From: Legionella_C sp048541585
Lineage (GTDB): Bacteria > Pseudomonadota > Gammaproteobacteria > Legionellales > Legionellaceae
Length of the DNA: 64,000 nt
Reading direction: 5' to 3'
NCBI RefSeq assembly: GCF_048541585.1
Contig: NZ_CP183303.1
Location: 992,001 to 1,056,000, forward strand
Shown here: positions 1 to 7,565 of the stretch, piece after piece
Layout: each line of letters opens with the position of its first letter
Numbering within the stretch: the first letter of the stretch is position 1
Position numbers and translations under genes: made by a program
The notes under the pieces: model-generated
Told to the model about the DNA's origin: nothing
The model's database searches: none
The model's input: only the letters and a program-made list of their open reading frames with translations

Positions 1-449
1 TGTAAATCTACTTCAGCACCTATATTTGGCTGCTTAAAAATATACATAGATTGCAGCAAACTTGGTTTTTGCAAACCAAGCTGATGACACATGCTTTTTA
101 ATCTTAAATCATAAGAATATTCTTGAAATATAGGATCTAAATCATGCAAAGCATGGCCTATTTTATTCAGTGACTTTTCTATAGGCTTTTTTAAATGGCC
201 TTCATTATTAAATGAATCGGGCTCGAAAAAGAAGTGAATTTTATCACCTGAGTTTAAAAAATAGTCAGTTTGGGCATGCTCATTGGTTTTGGTTGAAAAA
301 ATAGTAAGAGGTATTTCATGTTGTTGATTATCTAATAGCCAATAAATACGCTCAATAAGTTTTTCACAAGTAGCTTTAGAGAAAAAATTATTAATAACTA
401 AGTAGCCATTATCATCAAAAAACTCAATTTGCGCAGCAGATAAATCCAT
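1..449 (-). CDS. phytanoyl-CoA dioxygenase (PhyH) family protein, 3' part missing
   Basis: Partial gene cut by the left window edge; about 149 N-terminal codons are visible, starting at the ATG at 449. The N-terminus reads MDLSAAQIEFFDDNGYLVI, the typical opening of PhyH-family 2-oxoglutarate/Fe(II) oxygenases, and the visible part ends in QSMYIFKQPNIGAEVDLH, where the family's iron-binding HxD motif begins. Members hydroxylate carbon next to an activated or polar group; the substrate here cannot be told. The final His of the visible stretch would be the first iron ligand, and the second ligand region lies outside the window. It is divergent from the flavoprotein gene at 605. The family is fairly sure; the function is not. 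Confidence 0.8.
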   Translation of the reverse strand, partial: MDLSAAQIEFFDDNGYLVINNFFSKATCEKLIERIYWLLDNQQHEIPLTIFSTKTNEHAQTDYFLNSGDKIHFFFEPDSFNNEGHLKKPIEKSLNKIGHALHDLDPIFQEYSYDLRLKSMCHQLGLQKPSLLQSMYIFKQPNIGAEVDL

Positions 450-604
450 TCTTAGCAACCAGGTAATAAATACAATAAGTTATCATAATCAGTGAATTTT
501 ATTTTAGCAATATTGCTTAAATTATATTTGCTAATTTTATTGCCAGTCACCGTTTAGATTAAATCTATTATGCTACAATATGGCCAGATTGATTTAATGC
601 TAGC

Positions 605-1789
605 ATGATTATGACTAAGGTCGATGTTATTATTATTGGTGCAGGTGCGGCTGGAATGTTGTGTGGTCTTGAAGCAGGTAAGCGCAATCGACAGGTCTTA
701 ATTCTTGATAAAAGTAATAAACCTGGTAAGAAAATCTTAATGTCTGGTGGTGGGCGTTGTAATTTTACTAATTTATATGCAAGTTCAGAGCAGTTTATCT
801 CTCATAATCCTCACTTTTGTAAGTCAGCTTTAAGTCGTTACACGCAATGGGATTTTATTGAATTAGTCAAACGACATAAGATTGCCTTTTATGAAAAAAC
901 AGCAGGACAGTTATTTTGTGAAGAAAAATCACAGCGAATTGTTGATATGCTACTAGCAGAATGTAAGCAAAATAACGTAACTATTCATCTTAACCAAGCA
1001 ATTAATTCTATTAATAAAGCCGGTAGCCAATTTATCATCAAATGCCAACAGGCTACTTATCAATGTGACTCATTAGTTGTTGCTAGTGGCGGCTTATCTA
1101 TTCCAACGTTAGGCGCTAGTCCTTTTGGTTATCAGCTGGCAGCTCAATTTGGTTTGCATGTCTATCCTACTCGGGCCGGCCTTGTGCCTTTTACCTTGCA
1201 TGATAAAGATAAAGCACAATTATCGGTGCTTGCAGGCAATTCTATAGAAGGCTTGGTAAGTGCTAGTAAAATGTCTTTTCAGGAAAATGTGCTTTTTACG
1301 CATCGTGGTTTAAGTGGACCTGCAATTCTACAAATTTCCTCATATTGGCAGCCAGGTGAGCCAATTCATATTAAATTTTTACCACAAATGGATTTATATA
1401 ACGAACTACTGCAAGCTCAGGTAGAGCTGCCTGATAGTTTTTTAAAAACGATATTAGCACGTTACATTGCTAAACGTGTTTTAGAAGTATTTTATGAGAA
1501 TTACCTTTTAGAAAAACCTATTAAACAATTTAATCACAAGCAATTACAAACTATTGCAGAAATTCTACAAAATTGGTCAATTAAACCTAATGCAACTGAA
1601 GGTTACCGAACGGCAGAGGTGACTTTGGGAGGGGTAGATTGTAATGAAATTTCTTCGCAAACATTTGAAGCTAAAAAGGTACCCGGTTTATTTTTTATTG
1701 GTGAAGTTTTAGATGTAACTGGTTGGCTAGGCGGTTATAATTTTCAATGGGCATGGTCTTCTGGTTGGGCAGCAGGGCAGGTTGTTTAA
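605..1789 (+). CDS. NAD(P)/FAD-dependent oxidoreductase, HI0933/BaiN (YhiN) family
   Basis: Cytosolic flavoprotein of 394 residues, the normal length for the HI0933-like family. Residues 7-17 hold the FAD-binding Rossmann motif (VIIIGAGAAG). GGGRCNFTN at about 48-56 is the family hallmark, and the C-terminal GEVLDVTGWLGGYNFQWAW closes the FAD site. The family has no well-established physiological substrate; some members are called aminoacetone oxidase-like or BaiN. There is no obvious ribosome binding site; an ATG two codons downstream (611) is an alternative start. It stands alone, divergent from the PhyH gene and convergent with the acetyltransferase gene that ends at 1811. Confidence 0.85.
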   Translation: MIMTKVDVIIIGAGAAGMLCGLEAGKRNRQVLILDKSNKPGKKILMSGGGRCNFTNLYASSEQFISHNPHFCKSALSRYTQWDFIELVKRHKIAFYEKTAGQLFCEEKSQRIVDMLLAECKQNNVTIHLNQAINSINKAGSQFIIKCQQATYQCDSLVVASGGLSIPTLGASPFGYQLAAQFGLHVYPTRAGLVPFTLHDKDKAQLSVLAGNSIEGLVSASKMSFQENVLFTHRGLSGPAILQISSYWQPGEPIHIKFLPQMDLYNELLQAQVELPDSFLKTILARYIAKRVLEVFYENYLLEKPIKQFNHKQLQTIAEILQNWSIKPNATEGYRTAEVTLGGVDCNEISSQTFEAKKVPGLFFIGEVLDVTGWLGGYNFQWAWSSGWAAGQVV

Positions 1790-1810
1790 ACTTAATTAAT
1801 TTTAACATTA

Positions 1811-2341
1811 TTAACTAGAATTTTTATAGTTAGAAAGCCAATCTTCGTAAGTTAAAGCAAAGCGAAAATGGTCACACCAAACACCATTAATTTTTAAATA
1901 CCTAGGTGAGAAACCTTCTTTAAAAAAGCCATTTCTTTGTACTAAGTAAATAGAGGCTAAATTGGTTGGTTGAATATTGGCTTCAATCCGGTGCAGTTTT
2001 AAATTTAAAAATATTTCTACCAAAACTAACTTTAAACTTTGACTCATAAGGCCACTACCTGCAAATTTAACTGAAGCATAATAACCCAGATAAGCACTTT
2101 GAAATATGCCACGAACAATTTCATTAATATTAAACACACCTATAATTTCATGATTTTTAAAAGCTAAAAAAGATTGTTGCCTGTCTTGTTTAGATTGTTC
2201 TAGGTAATGTTGAAACTCGTTAGATGTTTTAGGAGCGCTAACAAAGGGATAATGAAATTTTGCACTATCTTGCATAACCTGTAAAAATTGCGCCTCATCT
2301 TGATAATTAGGTTCACGAATAAAAATTTTAAAATTAGTCAT
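1811..2341 (-). CDS. GNAT family N-acetyltransferase, RimJ/RimL-like
   Basis: A 176-residue single-domain GNAT protein. The C-terminal half carries the acetyl-CoA core (SGLMSQSLKLVLVEIFLNLKL, then HRIEANIQPTNLASIYLVQRNGF), and the end, GFFKEGFSPRYLKINGVWCDHFRFALTYEDW, matches the closing segment typical of RimJ, which acetylates the N-terminal alanine of ribosomal protein S5. RimJ-type enzymes also act on other N-termini and small molecules, so the exact target is open. The gene is monocistronic on the minus strand and followed by a dispersed palindromic repeat on its upstream side (2415-2477). Confidence 0.8.
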   Translation of the reverse strand: MTNFKIFIREPNYQDEAQFLQVMQDSAKFHYPFVSAPKTSNEFQHYLEQSKQDRQQSFLAFKNHEIIGVFNINEIVRGIFQSAYLGYYASVKFAGSGLMSQSLKLVLVEIFLNLKLHRIEANIQPTNLASIYLVQRNGFFKEGFSPRYLKINGVWCDHFRFALTYEDWLSNYKNSS

Positions 2342-2414
2342 AAATTATAATGTAACTTTGAAAGTATAAATATTAGCGCTGTATAGGATGCAAATGAAAT
2401 ATTTCGTAGCAAAT

Positions 2415-2477
2415 GTAGCCTAGGTGCAGACCCATCGGGCCGAAACCCGGGTTTCACTTTGTTTCACCCAGGCTACG
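2415..2477. repeat. REP-like palindrome (GTAGCCTRGG type)
   Basis: Imperfect 63-bp palindrome: it opens with GTAGCCTAGGTG, closes with CACCCAGGCTAC, and has an inner CGGGCC/CCCGGG core. A related element lies at 55085-55130, and the outer GTAGCCTGGG arm recurs in the inverted REPs around the decayed transposase at 25931-26330. This suggests non-autonomous copies mobilised by that REP-associated transposase family. Confidence 0.65.
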
Positions 2478-2510
2478 ATTATTGATTACTGCTTTAAAAT
2501 AATTTAACTT

Positions 2511-3413
2511 CTAACCTTTTTGGAATGTCGCAACGGAATATGTTTCAGCCGTATAATAAGGTTCTTCATCAACATGATATTCTTTAGCAAGTGTTGCTGC
2601 AGTTTTATGATCTATGCATCGAATACCTAGCTTATCACAAACACTTACAATTTCATCAGGCGCGAAAAAGGCTTTAAAAGGTGATTGTTTATTAGCAAAA
2701 TTAGTTAAAGTTTTTTCGAGAGAGTTTTCTTTAGCAACCGAATCAAGTTGCTCAGTTTTAGTTTGCATAACGTCATGCATGTAATCAAATGTAATAGTTA
2801 AGTGCGCAAATTTATTTGCTAATTCATTTAAGATTCTTATTACGTCTTCTTTATTTAAATAGAAAGTATTACCTTCCCATAAGATAAGGGTGGGTTTCGT
2901 AAAATCAACTGCATGATTACTTAATGTTTCAATTAAGTTACCTTTAATATAATCAAGGCCAATATAAGTAGCATTTTTATTTAGATATTTTTCGGCATAA
3001 ATCGCTTCTTTCGCCTTTAAAATTTGTGGTTGATCAATTTCAAAAAATTGCACCCCAAATTGCTTACTGTATTTTTCTTTACGAGTTGCTAACGTATCAA
3101 AGCCACTACCTAAAATAATAATTTGTTTAACGTCGTTATGTTTAACGGCGTTAGATATAGTATGTCTAAAAAAGCGGGTTCGAGTGGCAAGAGGTAAACG
3201 CATACGTCTATCTAAGCGGGCATCTGCTTCTTCTTTGATTTCCTCATTAATAAAATTCTCCATAATTGAATCTTTAAATAAATCGTTCTGCCGATTACCT
3301 TGTTTTTGAGTTAATTTTTGCCAGTTTTCTTTTGTTTTAGCCTCATATTTCCAGTAGTTTGCTAGTAGGGCAGTTGTAGCTACATTATAGCTATTTAAAA
3401 TTTTTTTAAGCAT
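2511..3413 (-). CDS. class I SAM-dependent methyltransferase, leucine carboxyl methyltransferase (LCMT/PPM1) family
   Basis: A 300-residue methyltransferase. The SAM-binding motif IIILGSGFDTLATRK is at about 98-112 and the acidic ribose-binding strand FEIDQPQ at 124-130; both are typical of the LCMT-like family, which in bacteria often methylates small polyketide or fatty-acid carboxyl or hydroxyl groups. It ends 98 residues after ILWEGNTFYLNKEDV, a conserved post-motif in this family. It lies 11 bp downstream of the alpha/beta hydrolase gene at 3425-4141 on the same strand, so the two form a likely operon; methyl transfer plus esterase is a plausible pair. The substrate is unknown. Confidence 0.8.
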   Translation of the reverse strand: MLKKILNSYNVATTALLANYWKYEAKTKENWQKLTQKQGNRQNDLFKDSIMENFINEEIKEEADARLDRRMRLPLATRTRFFRHTISNAVKHNDVKQIIILGSGFDTLATRKEKYSKQFGVQFFEIDQPQILKAKEAIYAEKYLNKNATYIGLDYIKGNLIETLSNHAVDFTKPTLILWEGNTFYLNKEDVIRILNELANKFAHLTITFDYMHDVMQTKTEQLDSVAKENSLEKTLTNFANKQSPFKAFFAPDEIVSVCDKLGIRCIDHKTAATLAKEYHVDEEPYYTAETYSVATFQKG

Positions 3414-3424
3414 AAAATACTCTC

Positions 3425-4141
3425 TTAAACTAATAAAAATTCAATGATTTGTTTAGCGCCTGAATAATAAGCCGCATGATCTGCATCTAAGTATACAATA
3501 TTATCAGTTACCGCTTTACTCATACGTAATTGATCAATTGGCAGCAAGACTTGATCATATCGACTTACCAAGGAGCGCTTAGCAATACGGGAAAAGTTAG
3601 TGCCAACATTAATAGATTCAGTGAGGGGTTTTAATGGTTCGGATTTAATTCTAGCCATGGCTTTTTGCATATCTGTAAGATTACAGCGATTAAAAAAGAT
3701 ACTTATTAAGTCATAGCAGAGGTTAAGGCTAATAGCTTGTTCAGTTTCGTTAATCATTAAATAAGGTGTTAAATTATTAGATTGTGAGCTTTGTGCAATT
3801 GAAAATAAGGATTGAGTGCCTTGCGGCACATAAGCGGCAACATATACAAGTTCGCGAATAGCTTCTGGAATAGCTTCAGCAACGACAGAAATAATTAACC
3901 CTGCCATACTGTGACCAACTAAAGTTACCGGTTGTGTTTGTTGCTGAATAACTTCGATAAGGCTATTAACATAATCTTGTAAACTAATAGTATGAAAGTA
4001 TTGTGGGTCTAAATCGCGACCTGGCAAATCCGGAGTAAGAACGTTTTGCCCTTTAGCTTGAAGTGCTGTAGCGACATACTCCCAGCACCATGCTCCATGC
4101 CATGCCCCATGCACTAATAGATAAGTCTGAGAATTTTTCAT
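3425..4141 (-). CDS. alpha/beta hydrolase, plant methylesterase/hydroxynitrile lyase-like (EstA type)
   Basis: A 238-residue alpha/beta-hydrolase. The oxyanion-hole segment LLVHGAWHGAWCW is at 8-20, the nucleophile elbow GHSMAG has Ser78, and the terminal DADHAAY segment has the catalytic His at about 222. The short, cap-light form and the HGAWHGAWCW opening match the esterase/hydroxynitrile-lyase subgroup, which hydrolyses small methyl or acyl esters. It is the first gene of a two-gene minus-strand operon with the LCMT-type methyltransferase. A -10-like TATAAT lies about 20 bp before the start. No signal peptide is seen, so it should be cytosolic. Confidence 0.82.
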   Translation of the reverse strand: MKNSQTYLLVHGAWHGAWCWEYVATALQAKGQNVLTPDLPGRDLDPQYFHTISLQDYVNSLIEVIQQQTQPVTLVGHSMAGLIISVVAEAIPEAIRELVYVAAYVPQGTQSLFSIAQSSQSNNLTPYLMINETEQAISLNLCYDLISIFFNRCNLTDMQKAMARIKSEPLKPLTESINVGTNFSRIAKRSLVSRYDQVLLPIDQLRMSKAVTDNIVYLDADHAAYYSGAKQIIEFLLV

Positions 4142-4180
4142 AAAAAGCAGATTATAACAAAGGATTATTTATTAAGAAAA

Positions 4181-4404
4181 GATGGCAAGCATTAACTATT
4201 TTTAAGTAAGATACCCTTGCTCCATTTAAATAATAAACATCCCTTCTCCTTGCAGGGAGAAGGTGTCGCACAGCGACGGATGAGGGTGGCTTTAAAGATG
4301 TTAAGCATTAGCTATTTTTAAGTAAAAAATACCTTATTTCATTTAAATAATAAGTATCCCTTCTCCCTGCAGGGAGAAGGTGTCGCATAGCGACGGATGA
4401 GGGT
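4181..4404. repeat. two direct ~110-bp repeats with CCCTTCTCC palindrome cores, left side of the DUF559 cassette
   Basis: Two tandem direct copies (4181-4296 and 4297-4404). Each begins with a GATGNNAAGCATTARCTA segment and ends in a 47-bp palindromic core (4241-4287 and 4358-4404): CCCTTCTCC...GGGAGAAGG followed by GTCGC/GCGAC and GGATGAGGGT. The same core appears inverted just after the DUF559 gene (4787-4832). This core resembles palindromes seen in many proteobacterial genomes. Confidence 0.8.
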
Positions 4405-4443
4405 TTTGTAAATCGATATTAAAACAAATTTTTTAGAGGAATC

Positions 4444-4776
4444 ATGAAGGATCGAGCTCGAGCTTTAAGGCAAGAAATGACCGATGCAGAAAACCGCATG
4501 TGGTACTTTTTGCGAAATAGACGATTAGGCGGGTATAAATTCGTTAGAGAGTATGTCATTGGTTGTTACATTGTCGATTTTATTTGTCGTAATAAAAAGT
4601 TGATTATTGAAATTGATGGCGGACAACATATGGACAGAGCTCAATATGATCAAGAACGCACCGCTTATCTAACAGCAAAGGGTTATAACGTTTTGCGATT
4701 TTGGAATAATGATATTTTTATTAATGTACAGGTAGTGTTAGAAACCATTTTACGTTTTTTAGAACAGAGCGAATAA
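4444..4776 (+). CDS. DUF559 (Vsr-like) endonuclease-domain protein
   Basis: A 110-residue single-domain protein of the DUF559 family, which shares the fold of the very-short-patch-repair endonuclease. Visible signatures are LRQEMTDAENRMWYFLRNR near the N-terminus, the IVDF strand (Asp45), IIEIDGGQH (Glu57, Asp58, His62; the likely metal-binding acidic cluster) and VLRFWNNDI near the C-terminus. The ATG follows AGAGGAATC, a good ribosome binding site. The gene sits alone between CCCTTCTCC palindromes in inverted orientation, an arrangement like a REP-associated transposase with its REPs. Known: members are putative nucleases without a settled role. Inferred: it may help spread these palindromes. 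Confidence 0.88.
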   Translation: MKDRARALRQEMTDAENRMWYFLRNRRLGGYKFVREYVIGCYIVDFICRNKKLIIEIDGGQHMDRAQYDQERTAYLTAKGYNVLRFWNNDIFINVQVVLETILRFLEQSE

Positions 4777-4786
4777 ATTTCATTTC

Positions 4787-4832
4787 CCCTCATCCGTCGC
4801 TGCGCGACACCTTCTCCCCATGGGGAGAAGGG
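4787..4832. repeat. CCCTTCTCC palindrome, inverted copy, right side of the DUF559 cassette
   Basis: A 46-bp element matching the cores at 4241-4287 and 4358-4404 in reverse orientation. Similarity continues outwards for about 20 bp (GTTTAAAT matching the TTATTTAAAT side of the left copies in reverse), so the gene is bracketed by inverted repeats longer than the palindrome itself. Confidence 0.8.
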
Positions 4833-4935
4833 AAATTCGTTGTTTAAATAGAATAGTCTTGTTATGAGTAAGCAATACTTCTTATGGTTGCTATTGGCTT
4901 AATAATAAGTATGATATTGGGATTTATCCTTAACC

Positions 4936-6222
4936 ATGAAATTATCAGCTGCAAATAAAGCATTAATAGCGGGCATTCTAGGTACTGTTTTACAATGGTA
5001 TGATTTTGCGCTTTTAGGCTATTTCTCGCCAGTTATCGCGCAAACTTACTTTCCTGGTAATAATCATTTTATTTCTCTTCTAAGTACCTTTGGGGTATTA
5101 GCAGTTGGTTATTTACTAGCACCACTTGGTTCATTGGTCTTTGGCTATTTAGGCGATTATTACGGTAGAAAGCGGGCCTTAACTATAAGTATTCTCGCAA
5201 TGGCTATACCGACTGCCTTGATAAGTATTATACCTAGTTACAATACGCTTGGTTTGGTAGCGCCTTTGCTAATTACTTTATTACGTATGATGCAAGGATT
5301 TGTTGCTGGTGCTGAATTTAGTGGCTCTACTATTTTCTTAGTAGAGCATGCCAAATCAGATAAGAAAGCTTTCTATGGCTCTTTAACAAGCTCAGCTTAC
5401 AGTATTGGTTCTATGCTAGCAGGCTTAGCAGCTTCTTTTTTTACTGCTTCCTTCATGCCTGTTTGGGGTTGGCGATTAGCCTATGCTATTGCTCTAGTGG
5501 CAGGTTTATTAATTTTTTTCTTGCGCCAATATGTGTCAGAGTCACCTGAATTTCAAATTCTTGCAAAACATGAAAAATTAAAAAAGCCTTTTCTTACCGC
5601 ATTAAAAGAAAAGCCATTGGCTATGATAGGTGTTATGGGCCTGGCATGGCTTGTGGGTATTATGACTTTTGGTACTTATGTTTTTATGACAACTTATTTA
5701 ACAACCTACTTTGGTTTACCTTTGAGTTTAGTGTCAATAATTATTATTTGTGCTTTAGCACTAGATGCGCTCTTAGAGCCGTTTATAGCATTATTTGCTG
5801 ATAAAGTAGGGCATATACAAGTTAGTATTATTGGTATCATTAGTATGGCTTTCTTAAGTATTCCTATTTTTTACTTTATAGCGACAGGTAGTGTAGGAAA
5901 TATCACGAGGGGGTTGCTATTGATGTCTGTATTAATTGCTTTAACTTATGCACCACTTAATGCCTATATGGTATCTTTGTTTCCTAAACAATATCGTTAC
6001 AGCGGTTTTGGGGTTGCCTATCATCTTGGGTTATCTATTTTTGGTGGTACAGCGCCTATGGTTATGCTATGGCTAATTCATAAAAGTAATAATTTACTCG
6101 CTCCAGCACTTTATTATGTTATAGGTGCTTTTATTGGCTTAAATGCCATAGCACTTTGTGAGCGTAGCAAGAGGCAGCAAAGCAATTTACAATTAATAAA
6201 CCAAAGCGAAGTGACCTATTAA
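4936..6222 (+). CDS. MFS transporter, metabolite:H+ symporter (MHS/ProP-like) family
   Basis: A 428-residue inner-membrane transporter with about 12 predicted membrane helices. The opening LGTVLQWYDFALLGYFSPVIA is characteristic of the MHS family (citrate, alpha-ketoglutarate, proline/betaine and shikimate symporters). The loop GDYYGRKRAL is the conserved MFS motif between helices 2 and 3, and MMQGFVAGAEFSGSTIFLVEH corresponds to the helix 4 signature. The substrate cannot be assigned. The FAD monooxygenase gene follows after 64 bp on the same strand, so uptake and oxidation of one organic compound by the pair is possible but unproven. Confidence 0.85.
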   Translation: MKLSAANKALIAGILGTVLQWYDFALLGYFSPVIAQTYFPGNNHFISLLSTFGVLAVGYLLAPLGSLVFGYLGDYYGRKRALTISILAMAIPTALISIIPSYNTLGLVAPLLITLLRMMQGFVAGAEFSGSTIFLVEHAKSDKKAFYGSLTSSAYSIGSMLAGLAASFFTASFMPVWGWRLAYAIALVAGLLIFFLRQYVSESPEFQILAKHEKLKKPFLTALKEKPLAMIGVMGLAWLVGIMTFGTYVFMTTYLTTYFGLPLSLVSIIIICALALDALLEPFIALFADKVGHIQVSIIGIISMAFLSIPIFYFIATGSVGNITRGLLLMSVLIALTYAPLNAYMVSLFPKQYRYSGFGVAYHLGLSIFGGTAPMVMLWLIHKSNNLLAPALYYVIGAFIGLNAIALCERSKRQQSNLQLINQSEVTY

Positions 6223-6285
6223 ATAGAGTATTGTTCTAAACATTATCTATATTTAAAGTAGAACTTATATAAAGGGGTAAATACA

Positions 6286-7500
6286 ATGATAAAAAAAGAT
6301 ATCGTCATTGTAGGTGGCTCTGTAGCAGGATGTGCACTTGGCGCGTTGTTGCAGCGATTAGATGTAGACTTTGTGATTTTAGAGCGTTCTACCAACTTTA
6401 AGAATCAAGGCGCTGGGATCAGCTTATCTGAAAGCTTAATCGATCAATGTATAGCGCTTGATTTATTTGATGAAGATATTTCTCGAATACCCTTGAAAGT
6501 GCGTCATTTTATTAGAAAAGATAATAATGGAGAGGAGGCTATATTCTGGACACAGCCCATTAATTCTAGAGCAGTTGAGTGGAGTAGTGTTTATAGAAAT
6601 TTACGCAAGCGCGTTAAAGAAAAATATTATTGCGCAAAGACCCAAGCGCTTGCAATTAAGCATACAGATAATGAATTTGTTATAGAGACTTCAAAAGATA
6701 GCTACCAAACGCAATTTATTATTGGCGCAGATGGAATTAATTCTTTTGTACGTTCGCAATTATTACCTTCTTCTCGACTTAATTATGCAGGTTATATTGC
6801 TTGGCGCGGCCTCTTAAAGGAAACTTACTTAGAAAATAAAGACTTATTTAAAGAGGAAGTAAATTATTACTTCTATCCGGGTGGTCATCTTATTTTATAT
6901 AAAATTCCAACTGAAAATTATCAAGCTACCGGTGAAGTTTTATTAAATTGGGTTATTTATGAAAGCCCAGAGAAACCATTAAACGATTTATTAATTGATA
7001 AAAATGGTAAAAAACATGCACAATCGCTACCTTTAGGAAGTTTATCAGATGCTCAAATTGCCTACATTAGAGCATTTGCAAATAAAGTATTGCCTAAATC
7101 GATTGCAACGCTTATTAATAAAACTGCAGAGCCTTTTATTCAAGCTGTTTTTGATTTCCAATTGCCAGCTTATACTACTAATAAAGTGATTTTTGTAGGA
7201 GATGCGGCCGTAACATTAAGGCCACATAGCGGCTCAGGAGTGCTTAAAGCCTTGGGCGATGCTATTAAAATCTACAATCTTTTACAGGATAATCAAAGTA
7301 AAAATTTAAGTAGTACTATGATTGCCGAATGGAAAAAATATCAGGCAAGCGTTATAGCTGAAGAGACAGTTAAGTCAAGGTTAATGGGTGAGGCGCTGGT
7401 AGCCAACCCACCCAATTGGTCGATAATGACTCATGAAACAACTGAGCAATGGTGGAATAAGCTTATGGCAGGGAAAAATTGGTACGCCACTTCAAAATAA
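6286..7500 (+). CDS. FAD-dependent monooxygenase (aromatic hydroxylase-like)
   Basis: A 404-residue class A flavin monooxygenase. The N-terminal dinucleotide motif is IVIVGGSVAGCALG, a second FAD segment is FIIGADGINSFVRSQL, and the third is VIFVGDAAVTLRPHSGSGVLKALGDA, the GD motif that binds the FAD ribityl chain. The family hydroxylates aromatic or polyketide-like substrates with NAD(P)H and O2; the substrate here is unknown. The start has AAAGGGG upstream. It follows the MHS transporter gene and ends at a strong hairpin shared with the convergent 806-residue gene. Confidence 0.85.
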   Translation: MIKKDIVIVGGSVAGCALGALLQRLDVDFVILERSTNFKNQGAGISLSESLIDQCIALDLFDEDISRIPLKVRHFIRKDNNGEEAIFWTQPINSRAVEWSSVYRNLRKRVKEKYYCAKTQALAIKHTDNEFVIETSKDSYQTQFIIGADGINSFVRSQLLPSSRLNYAGYIAWRGLLKETYLENKDLFKEEVNYYFYPGGHLILYKIPTENYQATGEVLLNWVIYESPEKPLNDLLIDKNGKKHAQSLPLGSLSDAQIAYIRAFANKVLPKSIATLINKTAEPFIQAVFDFQLPAYTTNKVIFVGDAAVTLRPHSGSGVLKALGDAIKIYNLLQDNQSKNLSSTMIAEWKKYQASVIAEETVKSRLMGEALVANPPNWSIMTHETTEQWWNKLMAGKNWYATSK

Positions 7501-7525
7501 AATTTTAACGATATGAGAGGATACA

Positions 7526-7557
7526 TTACGAGTAAATAACCTGTTATTTACTCGTAA
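7526..7557. terminator. bidirectional hairpin between convergent genes
   Basis: Perfect 15-bp inverted repeat (TTACGAGTAAATAAC with its complement) separated by 2 bases, between genes converging at 7500 and 7566. There is no long T-run, so the terminator role is inferred from position and stem strength. Confidence 0.6.
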
Positions 7558-7565
7558 TAGGATTA

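Noticed and set aside
2511..4141. Biosynthetic cluster for a polyketide-like product
   Set aside because: Only a methyltransferase and a hydrolase are present; no synthase or carrier gene.
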